From Sphagnum compactum (lineage: Eukaryota > Bryophyta > Sphagnopsida > Sphagnales), in assembly GCA_965153455.1 (NCBI GenBank), contig OZ234495.1:7250875-7314874 (forward strand): a stretch of 64,000 nucleotides of DNA. The letters run 5' to 3'. The position numbers were made by a program, and so were the translations under genes. This document shows, one piece after another, positions 12,471 through 24,600 of the stretch. Every line of letters begins with the position of its first letter. Within the stretch, counting starts at the first letter, position 1. The notes under the pieces were generated by a model that was not told where the DNA came from, ran no database searches, and saw only the letters and a program-made list of their open reading frames with translations.

Positions 12471-14213
12471 GAGGAGGGTCTACCATAACTTTACTTATGG
12501 TGTCCATTATCTCCATGATGAATGATAAAATTGGTACATCTATGGCATCTTTGGTGTCACACACATACCTTTTGTTCTGTCACTCATGCCTTGTTTTGGT
12601 CAAGTCCACATTGGGAACTCCCTAATCCACTTACTCTACTACATTTAGGGTTATGATTTCAAAAGGTCTTATTTGATTCAAATTCACATGGATTCTATAT
12701 CATTCGACTTTCCTACACATCACACATTCTCACAAAACTTACAAAAAGATAACAAAAAAGACATTAGAATAAATATTACATATGTGGATAATGCAAGGTA
12801 CATGTTTATATCCCAAAAAATGATATAGAAACTTTTATTTAATAGCTCAAAGTCTTAGCTTTCTATGATCATCCATGAAGATGAGTTTTATTCAAAGTGA
12901 TGGGAGAAACCCTAAACCCTAATAATACATGTTTAAGACATACAAAACTAGTGAGGTCAAGGGTTTTTTCCATTGGCATGTCGAAGGTTCCAGGTTTTAG
13001 CTTGGTTCTACCATGACTAACAATTCATGGGTAATGGTTTACATCAAGTTCTTCTTAATATTTAGATCGAATTAGGTCAAGTTTTTGATACTCAAATCTA
13101 GAACTATTGGTTTTAATATTTCAATCCGGGTATTCGCATAACATTAGTAGAACACCTTCATTTCCCAACAATGAACACATGCATTTATTAAATATAATTA
13201 TTGTCATCAATTGAAAATTTGGAATGTGGGAAGTGTCATGTAAAAAACACAAAAGACATAAAGGCATGGGAATTAAACCTTATCCAATTTAAAATAAAAT
13301 AAAGGCCAATGATCAACAAACATGTGCTCTTAGTTCTTTTACAATTGGTTTTGTTTTTGTCTTCATCTCTTTAGAATGGCAAACATGTAAAACATTGCGC
13401 AAGGAAGTGTGTCAATTTAGAATGTGCATGTAAAAAAAAAAAAGGTTTTGGGTTGAAGGACTATTTTTCCATTAGGTATGCAATCAAATGTAAGTCATTG
13501 TTGTTGAGGGTAGATGACTTATCACGTTGTGAGTAAAATCGATCAATTGGATATTAGTTGAGAATGTTCATAAGGTAGTTCAATCTATTGTTTCTAAGTG
13601 TTTTTTAGGGTTTCATTTTGTGATGTCATAATTGCATATTTCAGAATAAAATTATATGATTGATCAACACCCTTCACAACAAATATTACAATTAAGAAAA
13701 AATCACAAAAGGAACACAATCTTTAAACATAAAGCTTAAGCTTCACAAGTTGCATTTCAATTAACATGTACCTTGAATTTTTAGCAGCTCCCACCATTGT
13801 TGAATGCATGCACAATGTGTGATCTTTATTTGTCATGCAAGTAAAAATTTGAGGAAAAAGATCAGCTCATTTGGCAAATTTGCACATTGTGCCATTGAAT
13901 TATATGGGGAAATCTAACAACCATCAAGATTGCAATGGAAGAGAGATCCTCTTTGCTCATGGTGTGCACCATTGGCAAAAACAGATAGCTCCTTTGTTGG
14001 CTGATGATGGCAGCGTGTGACACTTGAGGGTTTTTGCTACTACTAGCAAATGATGAATTTTTTCTCAACAAGAATGGCTCAGGCTGATGAGGTTTTTTTG
14101 CAAGAATAAGTTTTATCAAAGAGTTATTTATTGGAACAATACTCTTATTGATATTTTAGCCGGGAAGATCGAGAGGTCCCACATGTAAGGTTAAGGTGGT
14201 TTTGGGTTTTGGA

Positions 14214-14246
14214 TTTAGGGTCTAAACCCTAAACCCTAAACCCTAA
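14214..14246. repeat. Interstitial telomere-like repeats, head to head
   Basis: One TTTAGGG unit at 14,214-14,220 is followed after two bases by three perfect TAAACCC units ending at 14,246, so the two strands of plant-type telomere sequence meet in a short inverted arrangement. Single and double units are common in plant promoters as telo-boxes. Three perfect units in gene-free DNA may instead mark a repair scar. Confidence 0.7.
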
Positions 14247-15880
14247 TCAGCAATGGGAGACCTAAAGGGAATAGAGTTGGTTAGATGATACTGGCACTTG
14301 TGAGAATGCACTAGTTATTATGATGATGATGATGATGATGATGATTTTGGCAAAATGAAGTTATATTATTTGACTGGCACTTTCTACTCTGCCCCCTTTG
14401 CCATTTATCATGTGCTCTTCTCATCTTTCCTGCAAAGGCTTTCAGTCCAGCAGCTGCAGTTTTCATAACCTACTTTTAACACTTTAGCCATGGACCATAA
14501 AATTGGCTGAAAAAGTCCCCCCCAACACACATAACTGGCCTCTGACTAGGTAGTTGTTCCTCCCACTGGGCTGTCCTCCATGGAAAAAAGTAACAGTACT
14601 CTTCTAGCCCTGAAATGCCTTGAGTATATATACACTCATACATTCAGCTTCTTGAGTGAGTGAGTGAGGCATCAAAGTGGCTATTATTTTTTTCCAGACC
14701 TCAATTTGATTACCATAGTATAGTACCTGGCAGCTTTGACACCAATTTATATTATTTTCAGAAATGTTAAATATTTTCACAAAAAAATTAAATTTGAAGA
14801 CTAACAAGTTTGAACGAAAAGATTGAATCCTTTAGGAACATTCTATTAGTTAAAATAAGAATTTCAAAATTAATTAATTAATCATTCAATAGATGTGTTG
14901 AAGGTGCCAACGTGCTATGGTATAGCCTGATAGTGTTTTGTTGAGGCCGGCCAAGATTTGGCCACAAAATGGTTGGTCCAGGTTTAATTTGAAGACTATA
15001 CACCAAACTCATTCTAAAGCAAATATGCATTTTCATATTTTGCAATGCATGTGGTTATGATGGATGGATGGATGGATGTGTTTTATTTGCTATGACTCAT
15101 CATAGAATATATTTTTCTTTTGGCATTTTATTTCTATTCATTACATTAATGAGTGTAATGACCTTGCCCAAAAATTGAGCAAACTCCTCTCTTTCCATTT
15201 TTTTTTGTTGTTGAAAACATGGACATAAAAAGGCTCATAAGTTACCTTTTTCGTGTCCATGTAGGTCGGTAGGGGAAAGGAGTGAGGTTGTTAGGCTTGG
15301 AAAAAGGTAGGTTTGGACGGTGCAATTATTTTTTGTTATATAGATTTCCATGAACATATGGTAAGAATTTTACTACCATTGGCCATTATAAGAATGCTTT
15401 AATTGTATTCTTACCACTATTGAATTGGTTCCATTCTATTTTTGTTAATTTCTTCATAGGATGTTTGAAATTTCATGTTTTCATGTTTGCAATGTCTATT
15501 GCACAAGTAATTAATTGTCTTTCTCCACTTCAAAATGTGCCATACTTGTGTAAATATTTTGATTTACCATACGTTTACTCATTTATGTCTATGTGGTGTG
15601 TATGGGTAAATGATGAAACATTTACCCCTGATTTACCCTGTGAATCAGGTAAATGTTTGTCATTTTCCTTTACCTCTAACTAGATTGATATTTTTGCAAA
15701 GCCCTTAGACCTATATAGTATAACCTTACCTGGGTTTGGAATTTTTTTGAAGTTTACTATACTTTTACTTGATGGGTATTGTTTGCAAATTTGAAATTAC
15801 ATGTACTTTGCTGATGTATTAAAAATGGATATACACACCCAACACTGGTTCTTAGTTTCTACCATGTTCTTAGTGCATTA

Positions 15881-16020
15881 TTTCCAATATGTTCCCATCA
15901 AGTTCCCCCGATGGTTTCCAACAATGTTCCCAAGTGTGTTCCCCATGGTCCCATCTGTTTCCCAAGCTGTTCTAAATAGCACCACACTTTATCCCATATG
16001 CTTTACACAAAAATTGTACT
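15881..16020 (+). repeat. Dispersed GTTCCC-rich repeat, copy 1
   Basis: Repeated TGTTCCCA-like units lead into AATAGCACCACACTTTAT and then a CATATGCTTT stretch. The same order occurs at 24,486-24,600, so this is a dispersed family with an internal short repeat. No protein frame is supported. Confidence 0.55.
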
Positions 16021-17204
16021 CTTTAACCTCTAGTATAGCTAGACCAAAGGCAAGATGACATGATCTTTAGTTTGGGGAGTGATCTTTTTTAGTTTGGGGA
16101 GTTTGTGAATGCTCTTTTTGTGATGGGTTAATAATCAAAGAGGCCCATGGCCAAAGAAAAAGAAATCCACTTTGGTTGGAGTTTGGGTCACCCCACCAAC
16201 TAGTTAATACAACCTCCAATAGTAGGCACCTGCACTCTTAGTGACAATAATAGATAGTGAGAATTTTTAGTTTGTGAACTAGGAGTGACTGAGTGGGCTC
16301 TTCATCCCAAAAGGGACCCCAAGGAGCTTAGCTACCTATTGTTTCTTTTTGGAGGTGGTCACCCATGAAATTATTGAAGAGGGGGCAACCAATGACCACC
16401 CCTCAGGGTTGGCCTAGTTGACCTAGTAATAACTCGTACTATAGTTGATCAGACTATATATATAATAAGGAACATCTAACATGGGTTTTATGGTGAATTG
16501 CACACACAACTCATTTGAATATTCACTTGAATGTATGTAGCAAGTGGTTCACCATTTTCTATACCATATAGAAGGCCTCAACAACATAAGGGCCCACAAT
16601 TGGACATGATAAGGGGGGGAGTCAAGAGTAGAAGTGCCGAACTTTTACACTAATACTCCTTAAAAAGTTTTTGCACTCAAAAATTGTTGTATCAAGAGGT
16701 CAGAATTTCTTGACCAAAGGTTAATATGTTGTCAATTTAGTTCAAATGCATTTTGGAATGTACCAACAAGGATACTATTCCTACTTGACTGGATACAAGG
16801 TGCACGTAGGAGGTGCAGTTGCTTAAATGAAGAAGTCGAGAAAGATTACAACTCCAACAATAACACGACAATTTGTTATAACTTCCTTCTTTTCCAGTTC
16901 CTCCTCTGGAGGGAGATGTACATATATTTCATACTGTACATGCATTGGAAATGGTAACATGTTTGCAAAAGCTCTTTCATTATATATAATGTACATACTA
17001 GATAGCCTTTTACTTTCAAAAGCCTCCAGTCAGACACAAATTTGTTCTTTCTCCTACAGTTCTAGTTTTTGTCACAATGTAATAATGCTAACCTTCCAGT
17101 TCAGATTTTCTGCCATCCATAATCTGAAAACAAATAATATGTAAGGTAATGCAACGCACAGGAGCAGGGTGTTCCCAAAATAAGTGCCCCCCTATTTCAG
17201 TAGT

Positions 17205-17248
17205 GTGTGTGATGCTTGAGGGCATTGTGTGTGATGCTTGAGGGCATT
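17205..17248. repeat. Perfect 22-bp tandem duplication
   Basis: Two identical adjacent copies of a 22-base unit beginning GTGTGTGATGC and ending GGGCATT. This is a recent local duplication with no evident role. Confidence 0.85.
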
Positions 17249-18700
17249 ACCCTGCGTTAAGATGATTTCCCATGATCAACCTTGAGGTGATATCACAGGA
17301 AAACGAATGGAAAAGAATTTAGACATAGGTTGTTTTGAAAGCAAAGCATTGTGTTCTAGGGAGGGCTTTTCATTTTTTGAAATGCCCTGGTGTTTGTGGA
17401 GGAAGGATTCTGCTTAATAACATGCTCTACACGTACACTGAAATTTTTCTGCCAGTGTTGTACATGGTAATGTTATCATCCATGAGGATTCCAAAATGGT
17501 ATTAACTGACACCTGATTTGTGCTCAGAATATATCATGTCCAATATTTCTATACTCAAATCACTTGAGACATATAAGTGACACACACACTTAGAAGTTAG
17601 TACTCAATTCCATGCTTCGTTTCATCAATATGATTTAATAGTCGCCATTATACACAACTGAAAAATGTGATTGTCAAACACTTTTGAGTACATACCCAAG
17701 TCCCCATTAGATAATTCTGCAAAATCATGTCTCAAGATCTCAGGTTTCTCGCAAACTTTTCATGACTGGTTTTTCAGAGGGGAGATGAAGCTTGGCAAAC
17801 ATTCATTAAACCTTAGCTTCTGTGATGACAATCTAGAACATGTAAGATTGAATCATGCAAAGGACCTTCGTTAGTTCCATGGAGGAGATTATCAATCCTA
17901 GAATGAGGGAAGTTATATTTTATTCTGAACTTTGTTTAGATCTTTGTGATTGACCCATAATTGAAAGGTCCCACATATAGCTTTGCAAACAATACCTATT
18001 AGGCCACCCTCACATGGATTTATCAACTCTTGTGTACCCTTTCCTTAGAAACTTGGTTGGTTGTTTACTAGTTTCTCATTCCCAAGAAATGAATGTGGAT
18101 GGTGATATTGTGCTCTAGAAACTGGATCATCATTTGATGTTCATTTGACAACATGATCCAGGCCCCTCAGTGTTTTTGTTTTCCCCTGAAAATTTTGGTG
18201 AAATCCGAAAAAGAAAAAGAAAAAAAGGGAGCATTCTGTTGTGATGTTCTTTTTTTCCAAAAAGATCGCCAAATTTCAAAAAAGGAAAATTTGTAAAAGT
18301 TTCACCACATTTGGACTCTGATTTCAGTTTGGTAGCATTTCTTAAACTAGTTTTTTTTTTATAGTTAGACATGTTCTAAAAACTTGTCACCATTTTAATG
18401 CTAAACCCCTCTTGAGATGCTAGCCAATGATGCAACATCAGAAAATTGGAAAAAAAAATCATTGATGTCCCTCGCGAATAATTTTATTGGAAAGAGGTAT
18501 AAGAAAAAATGTCTTCCAACACATTATTGTCACATCCCAATTCATTTCATTTTCATTCTCACCATGTTTATTAAAACTCATGCTCACTAAGAAAAAAAGT
18601 TTCAAGATCTTTTTGTCCAAAACAATAAAATGAGAGCTCGATTCCAGTGTGCAATTGTGGACAATGATACCTATGGTGATATATATATATATATAGCTCG

Positions 18701-18925
18701 ATGATCATCATCATCCATAAGCAAGCCAACCAATCTCTAATCTATGAGAACACTAATTCAAGAGTGCATAATCTTTGCAAACTTGCTTCCTTCTTCATCA
18801 ATCCACAAGCCATGCAATCTCTCATCCATGAGAGCACAATTCCAAGTGTGGATGCATGTGCGGTGGATGATGATGATGATGATGACCACTAGTTGATCAT
18901 CATCATCATCGTATATCATCCACAA
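18701..18925. repeat. Diverged direct repeat plus GAT/ATC hairpin
   Basis: Two related segments of about 48 bases (18,721-18,767 and 18,804-18,851) share CAAGCCA, CAATCTCT and ATGAGA blocks. They are followed by a (GAT)n run at 18,866-18,885 and a facing (ATC)n run at 18,896-18,910, which can pair into a hairpin around CCACTAGTT. Confidence 0.6.
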
Positions 18926-19938
18926 GCAAAAGGTTAACAATGAACTATGGACTAAGTGTTCATGGATTATATCTATGACCTTAGGATTGGTGATGGTGAT
19001 GGAGGTGGTGATGGTGGGTAGCAATGGAAAGGTGGTGATGGTTGTGGTGATGAAGGTGATGGTGATGATAATGTGGGGCTTGTTTGAAATGGGTTGTCTG
19101 GTTAGATTTGATGAAGCTTGCATGCATGCACATGATGCGCATCTTCTTTAGTCAGGAGTAAGGATTGTTGTATTGAATGAATCACATTGTTGGAAGAAGA
19201 GTTTCACATAAATGAGTCCCTTTTATGATTTCCCATAAGAGTACAAAATTTTATGACAACATTGACAATCCATATAATCCACTGTAATCTGCAACTATCC
19301 TGAACAAAGAGTGTGCATTTTGATGCCAAAAAAAGAGAGTAATAGTAAGAGGAAGAGTAGGAGAAGGAGAAAGAGTTGATCAGTTGCTTTGTCAATCTAG
19401 AAGGGAAGAAGAAATGTTGGATTGAAGGTGGGAGATTATAGATCATCTCGAGCACCCACCCAAGTTTTTGAGCAGCACTAGATTTCAGTCAATCTACTAA
19501 TGTCTACTCCTTTGTTTTGTGGGTTGCAATTTGCAGGGAGATCATGTGGATTGTGTGTCTGTGTGTCCATGAGCTTGCAAGCAGCTGGTTATAAGATGGA
19601 TGCGATCCCCAGCTATGAAGAAGTGATCATCATGGGTTGCAGAGAAATTGTGGTGGAAGGAACTTGCTGTTGAAGCTTGATGAGTACCAACTGGGAAAGT
19701 TGGATTTTGTCCTGGCATGAAGAAGTTGCAGATTTGTGATGTTGCTGAAAGAGTGGACAGATTAGGGGAGAAGAAAGGACACTTGAAGAAGAGTTCACCG
19801 CGTGAAGCAGCTGCAAGTCTAAGAATTTGATCTGCAAGTGTAGCAGCTCGAGAATCTGTATCTCTCTCGTACAGCCTCCTGTGCAGCAGCAGTTGAAGAT
19901 CGGAAAGGAGTCTAGATTCGCAGCTGCTGGAAGTTCCC

Positions 19939-21185
19939 ATGATCATGCTTTGGACGCCCTTAGCCTTTGGCGTCACCATGTTGCTGTGCTTCACAATATT
20001 CTTCTTTTACTGCTGGCGCATGAGGCACTCGCGCACCCACGCGGCTCTGACCAGTTCCTCGATCCAAGTCTCGGCTGCCATCCCTGCAGCAGCAGCAGCT
20101 GACTCCTCACAGCAGCAACAGCTTCCTGTCAGTACTCTCCACTCTCTTCTCTCTCTCTTCTAAGGGATCATAGAAGAGTTAGTGCTTCTTGTCACAGTAA
20201 GTGCACTTTTGTTGCGTATTAAGCTTCTTGCTGCTTCTTGTCTGATTGGAACCTGTGTTTTTCTGGTGTTGTAGAAGGAGCAGTTTGGAATCCAGAAAGA
20301 AGTGTTGGCAAATTTTCCGACAGTGAAAGCAAACGAGCTCATGAAACTTGGATCAATGCAGGAAGAAGAAAATAGCCAGTGAGTACTCTGAACATTGTTG
20401 TTGCAGATCTTCCTCTTCTTCTTCTCTCGCAATTCTCCGCTGCTGTGATGTGACGTGATTCTTCTTTTCTTTTTTCTTGGGCTATTTTCTTCTGACCTCT
20501 CTTCTGTTTTTTTATTTGGGTTTGATCTGTGGAGGTGTCCCATCTGCTTATTGGAGTATGAGGAGTCGGATGTTCTACGACAGTTGCCGGCTTGCGGCCA
20601 CATCTTCCACACTAGTTGTGTGGATCCTTGGCTGGAGAAACAACCCACTTGTCCTGTCTGCCGCGTCGTCCTCCTCCTCTTGCAGTCAACCAAAGCCTCG
20701 GATGAGTCCGAGCCATCATCATCAGAACATGAGCATCAAGAGAGGAGTCGTCCATCTTCCCGAGCCTCTGCACCCCAGCTCGCAGCTTCCAGTACTCCCT
20801 CTTGGGTTCTCGTCAATCCGCCGCTTCCTCTACCCCCAGCTGCTGCCATTCCGTTCCCACCTACAGCCACTGCAGTCGACAGTAGTAGCAGCAGCAGCAT
20901 CACTAAAGCTTCTTCTTCTTCCTCCCTGAGCAGCAGCAGAACCTATGATCTCGAAGCTGGCCACTTCCATCAAGCTTCCAATCTCTCAAAGGACTCTGCA
21001 CCTGGCGAGTGTCCACAGCTGCGGGACTCCAAGACCAGCGCGAACTCGAGAACTAGCTGCCACCAGCTTGAGACCCGCGATGGCTGGGGATCCGGATACT
21101 TGAAGAGTAGGCTAGTTTCTGACTGCCCCAGTTGCGAATCTCTGCAGGATGCAGCAAGAAACATCATGAGTAGCAATAATGCTGC

Positions 21186-21219
<34 letters not shown>

Positions 21220-21600
21220 GCTTCTTGCAACATCCAGATCAAAAGCAGAGGCATGAAGAACCATTCTGTGCACAGTAGGAGATGGTTGACAGAGTCGTTC
21301 TCCTTCGTACTCTCGGACACTTTCGGCACAGAAGACAAGAACCCAAGCTCGCTCCAGGAGCCAGCAGCAACGACTGTAGATCAATTCTCCAACAAATCAG
21401 CAACAACAACAACAACAAATCATCAGTCTTTGTACTACAGCAGCTACAACAGGCAGCATTCAGAATCACTTAGAGTTTATGAGTCAAGGCTTAATGCGGA
21501 TTCACAGTTGCCATTGACAATTTCACCTGAGAAATGCTCGTTCGAGTTTGTGCCTGTTCTCACAGGTGGTTGCTCAGCTATGGATTTCAGCTGCAGGTGA
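19939..21600 (+). CDS. ATL-type RING-H2 E3 ubiquitin ligase, three exons
   Basis: Exons join 19,939-20,127, 20,275-20,378 and 20,535-21,600 with GT-AG introns and matching phases (0, then 2), giving about 452 residues. A single transmembrane segment lies at about residues 4-26 ([13 protein letters not shown]). Exon 2 carries the GLD-type motif of ATL proteins ([13 protein letters not shown], about 67-79). The RING-H2 finger covers about 99-140 with spacing C-x2-C-x15-C-x-H-x2-H-x2-C-x10-C-x2-C, preceded by LPAC and containing DPWL. The family transfers ubiquitin to membrane or cytosolic targets. The remaining 310 residues are Ser-, Gln- and Thr-rich, with a run of 12 serines near 21,189-21,224, and probably disordered. 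The start is the first ATG before the membrane segment. Two introns are unusual, as most ATL genes have none. Targets are unknown. Confidence 0.85.
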
Positions 21601-24600
21601 AGAACCAACAACAAACAAACAAACAGACCACATTCAGCTGCTCCGCTCTCTCTTCAGGAAACCATGCAACCTGCAGCTAGCTCAATTTCCGTCTGACGAT
21701 TATGATGATAATTGTTCCCCTAATTCTTCTTCTTCCCACAGGAAAATCATCGGTTGGTGTGAAAAAAAATTCTGGAGGTTTTTTGAGACTTTGAGTAATT
21801 TTCTCTAATCTTCCCAATTGATGCTCCAACCCCAGCATTTGCAACAGCATGATAAGACAAGCATCTGTCTGGATTTCCTTGAGGATTGAACTTGGGAATT
21901 TGGTTGGCAGCAAACTCCTGGGGAAGCTCTTGGGTGCTTGGCAGGGAAATTCTGGAAGCTCATAAGGTTTGCTTTGTTAGGGAGAGAACTTCTGAGGAGC
22001 TTGAGAGTTGGAGAAGGGGAGAGCAATTGCAGCAGCTCCTAAATCTCTTTAGTGTAACATAGATCTCCCCCACTCTGATATAAATCCATTCATGATGCAA
22101 CCTTGACAATTGTTATGGTATTGTAATTGCAGGAGCATGAGAGAGCTTAAATGGAATCTTCTTTTTTGGGTGTTCTTTTTCTTCAAATCTTCAGATTGTT
22201 TCTTGTAATTTGAATTTCTTGCACTTGTAAAATTGAGCTTTTAATTGGGTAGGAATATATGGTTAGTTAGTTGGCTACAATCTCCCCCAAAACCAACCTT
22301 GAAAATTATTTTTGGTTGAGATGTGTAGAAGAATTATTAGCTGTATATCACTACTGTCTTTGCAATGCAGTAAGTTTATCTTGATATTCTTGCTGCAACA
22401 GAATTTGATTACAGCCAAATTGTGTTTTGCAGTCTCACTTGTTACTATGGACATATGAATGAAGTAATACAAAATATGTCCCTCCCAAACAAATTTTGAG
22501 ACTTTCTTGCTGAAATGAATCAGTGTTCAATTCTTGCTCAAAACCAAAGTATTGGGTATTTAAAACACGCACCAAGAAGGCCTTCTAAGATGAACCAGGG
22601 CAAACAAATTTGGTGGAATTGGGAGAAGTTAGGCAAATGAAAAATAGGTAGACCACTTAGTGATTTTATTTTTGGCGAATCCTGATGACAAAAAAGGTTG
22701 TGGGGGGGGGGGGGGGAGAATTGTGAATGGTATAAGGAGCTTTTTTTGCCAAAAAAAATTGTTGCCACATTATGAGGAAAAATGGGCCCATGTTGCCATA
22801 TTTAGACAATAGGTTCTAGCACGTTGCCCAAAATGGGTAGCAAGTTTCTTAAACTTTGGTACTTTCGTTGCTAACCTGTAGCCAAATTTGACCATGCCCT
22901 CTTTTGGATGGTCACAAACCCACCAACCTCACTAATTTGGAGAAAAATTAAATAAATAAATAAATAACACTGAGACACCTGATTTTTCTAAGAGAAATTG
23001 CAACCTTTAAATGCCACAAAGTTTAAAATAGCCCCCCCTCTGATTGCAGAGAAGCAGCAGATTCGCAAAACCCCCTTCCTTCATTCCTTCCTTCCTTCCT
23101 TCCTTTTTCCCTCCTCCTCCCATCATCACCCAAACTGTGGGATGATGGATGTGTGTAGTGTGTACCTACTTCAATCTGCAGGCCATTTCATTTAGCTATT
23201 ATGTTCCACAGATGTATCATGTAATCGATCCATCATGAAATAGGCTTTGAGTATGTTACTGCAATTGGCACACCTTCAGACCATCTGCGGTTCTTTGCAG
23301 CAAGTAGGTGACTACAAGTCAACTTCTACGTCTTCCCACCACCCGCATTGCATTCATGAAGGGAAGCGAATCCACACTTTTCTTCACACTTTTCTTCTTC
23401 TTCTTCTTCTTGGTGTGAACTTGGAAAGTGCATGTGTCATTGCAACAAGTGTACTTGTATTATCATATCTCTCATTCCAGACTCAAGACCATAGCATGGT
23501 TAGCATCTGCAATTCATGTTCAACCAAAACTAATAATGTACAACAGGCCTGGTTCCGTAGCTAACCATGTGGAAAGTTAGTTCATTTTGAGGAAAGCTTT
23601 ACCAAGTGGGACTGTCTTCCATAAAGGTCTCACTCTTTTTGGGAATTTCATGAGACACTAGTGGACCCCTCCCTGTACCATTGGCTTCCAAGTATATTAA
23701 ACCCATGTAAGTTCATCCATCTCAGTACCATTTTGACAAAGTGAGCTTTACTAGTTTGAGAATTCTTTGGGAAATTTTTTGCTATTATATATATTTTTAA
23801 ATAATATCTAGAGACTAAAATCTTTCTTCTAAAACCCAAATAACTTTTGCTCCCTTGATTGAAAATTTGTGGAACCACAAATGTGCACACCACCTGCCAA
23901 AGACTTTTCTCATGGTACAAAAATGCCAAAGAGGGGAGGGGAGGGGAAGGGAGGGGGAGCCCATGGCAACTCCATGATGGCATCCAAACAAACAAAACAC
24001 CTCTCTTATAAATAATATATGGAGATTTCCAATTTTAAAGTGTTGCTAATTTTGAACTGTTACTCAACTTTTCTTACACCATTCAGAAATGAGAAAAATC
24101 AAAGGTCTGCTTTAAAGATCATGTTTTCTTTCTTGATGGAATTATTGTTGGACATTTGGTTATTGAGAGTACCTAGCTATTGTGAGTGTGTGACTCAACT
24201 TTGTAATGAATGAATGAATGAGTGAATCAAGGTGTCTTTGGCCCTACATCATGTCTTCCCAAAATGTATGATTGTTTGCTATTTACTACTATTGTTACTT
24301 GATTGCACACAAATCCTTGGGAATGCCTTTCTTTTAATTGCATGGCAAAATGAATGCATAGTAATTTGACTAGGTTTGTAAACTGTGGTTCTATTATTCC
24401 CTTTTTTTTTACTAGGGGTAGAGTCTAGTATGAAAGGGGTTGTAAGTAGGGGTTTGAATTTTGGTTTTTTTAGGGCTGTTCCTACTGTGTTCCCATCAAT
24501 TTCTAAAGGGGTTCCTAGAAAGTTCTCAATGTGTTCCCCAAGGTGTTCCCAATAGCACCACACTTTTTATCACATATGCTTTGCCCAAAGTCGAACTTTC

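Larger units (their letters stand above)
12471..19500. other. Intergenic DNA with microsatellites, no gene seen
   Basis: Seven kilobases without a supportable gene. Telomere-like motifs occur at 12,907-12,922 and 14,223-14,246. Microsatellites include (GAT)n near 14,320-14,345, (GGAT)n near 15,058-15,078, (TA)n near 18,680 and (GAT)n near 18,866. Open frames are short and without recognisable domains. Confidence 0.5.

Noticed and set aside
19542-19994. 150-codon minus-strand frame
   Set aside because: Antisense to the leader and first exon of the ATL gene. No domain.
20160-20693. 177-codon minus-strand frame
   Set aside because: Antisense to ATL introns and the RING exon, where the plus strand encodes unmistakable zinc ligands.
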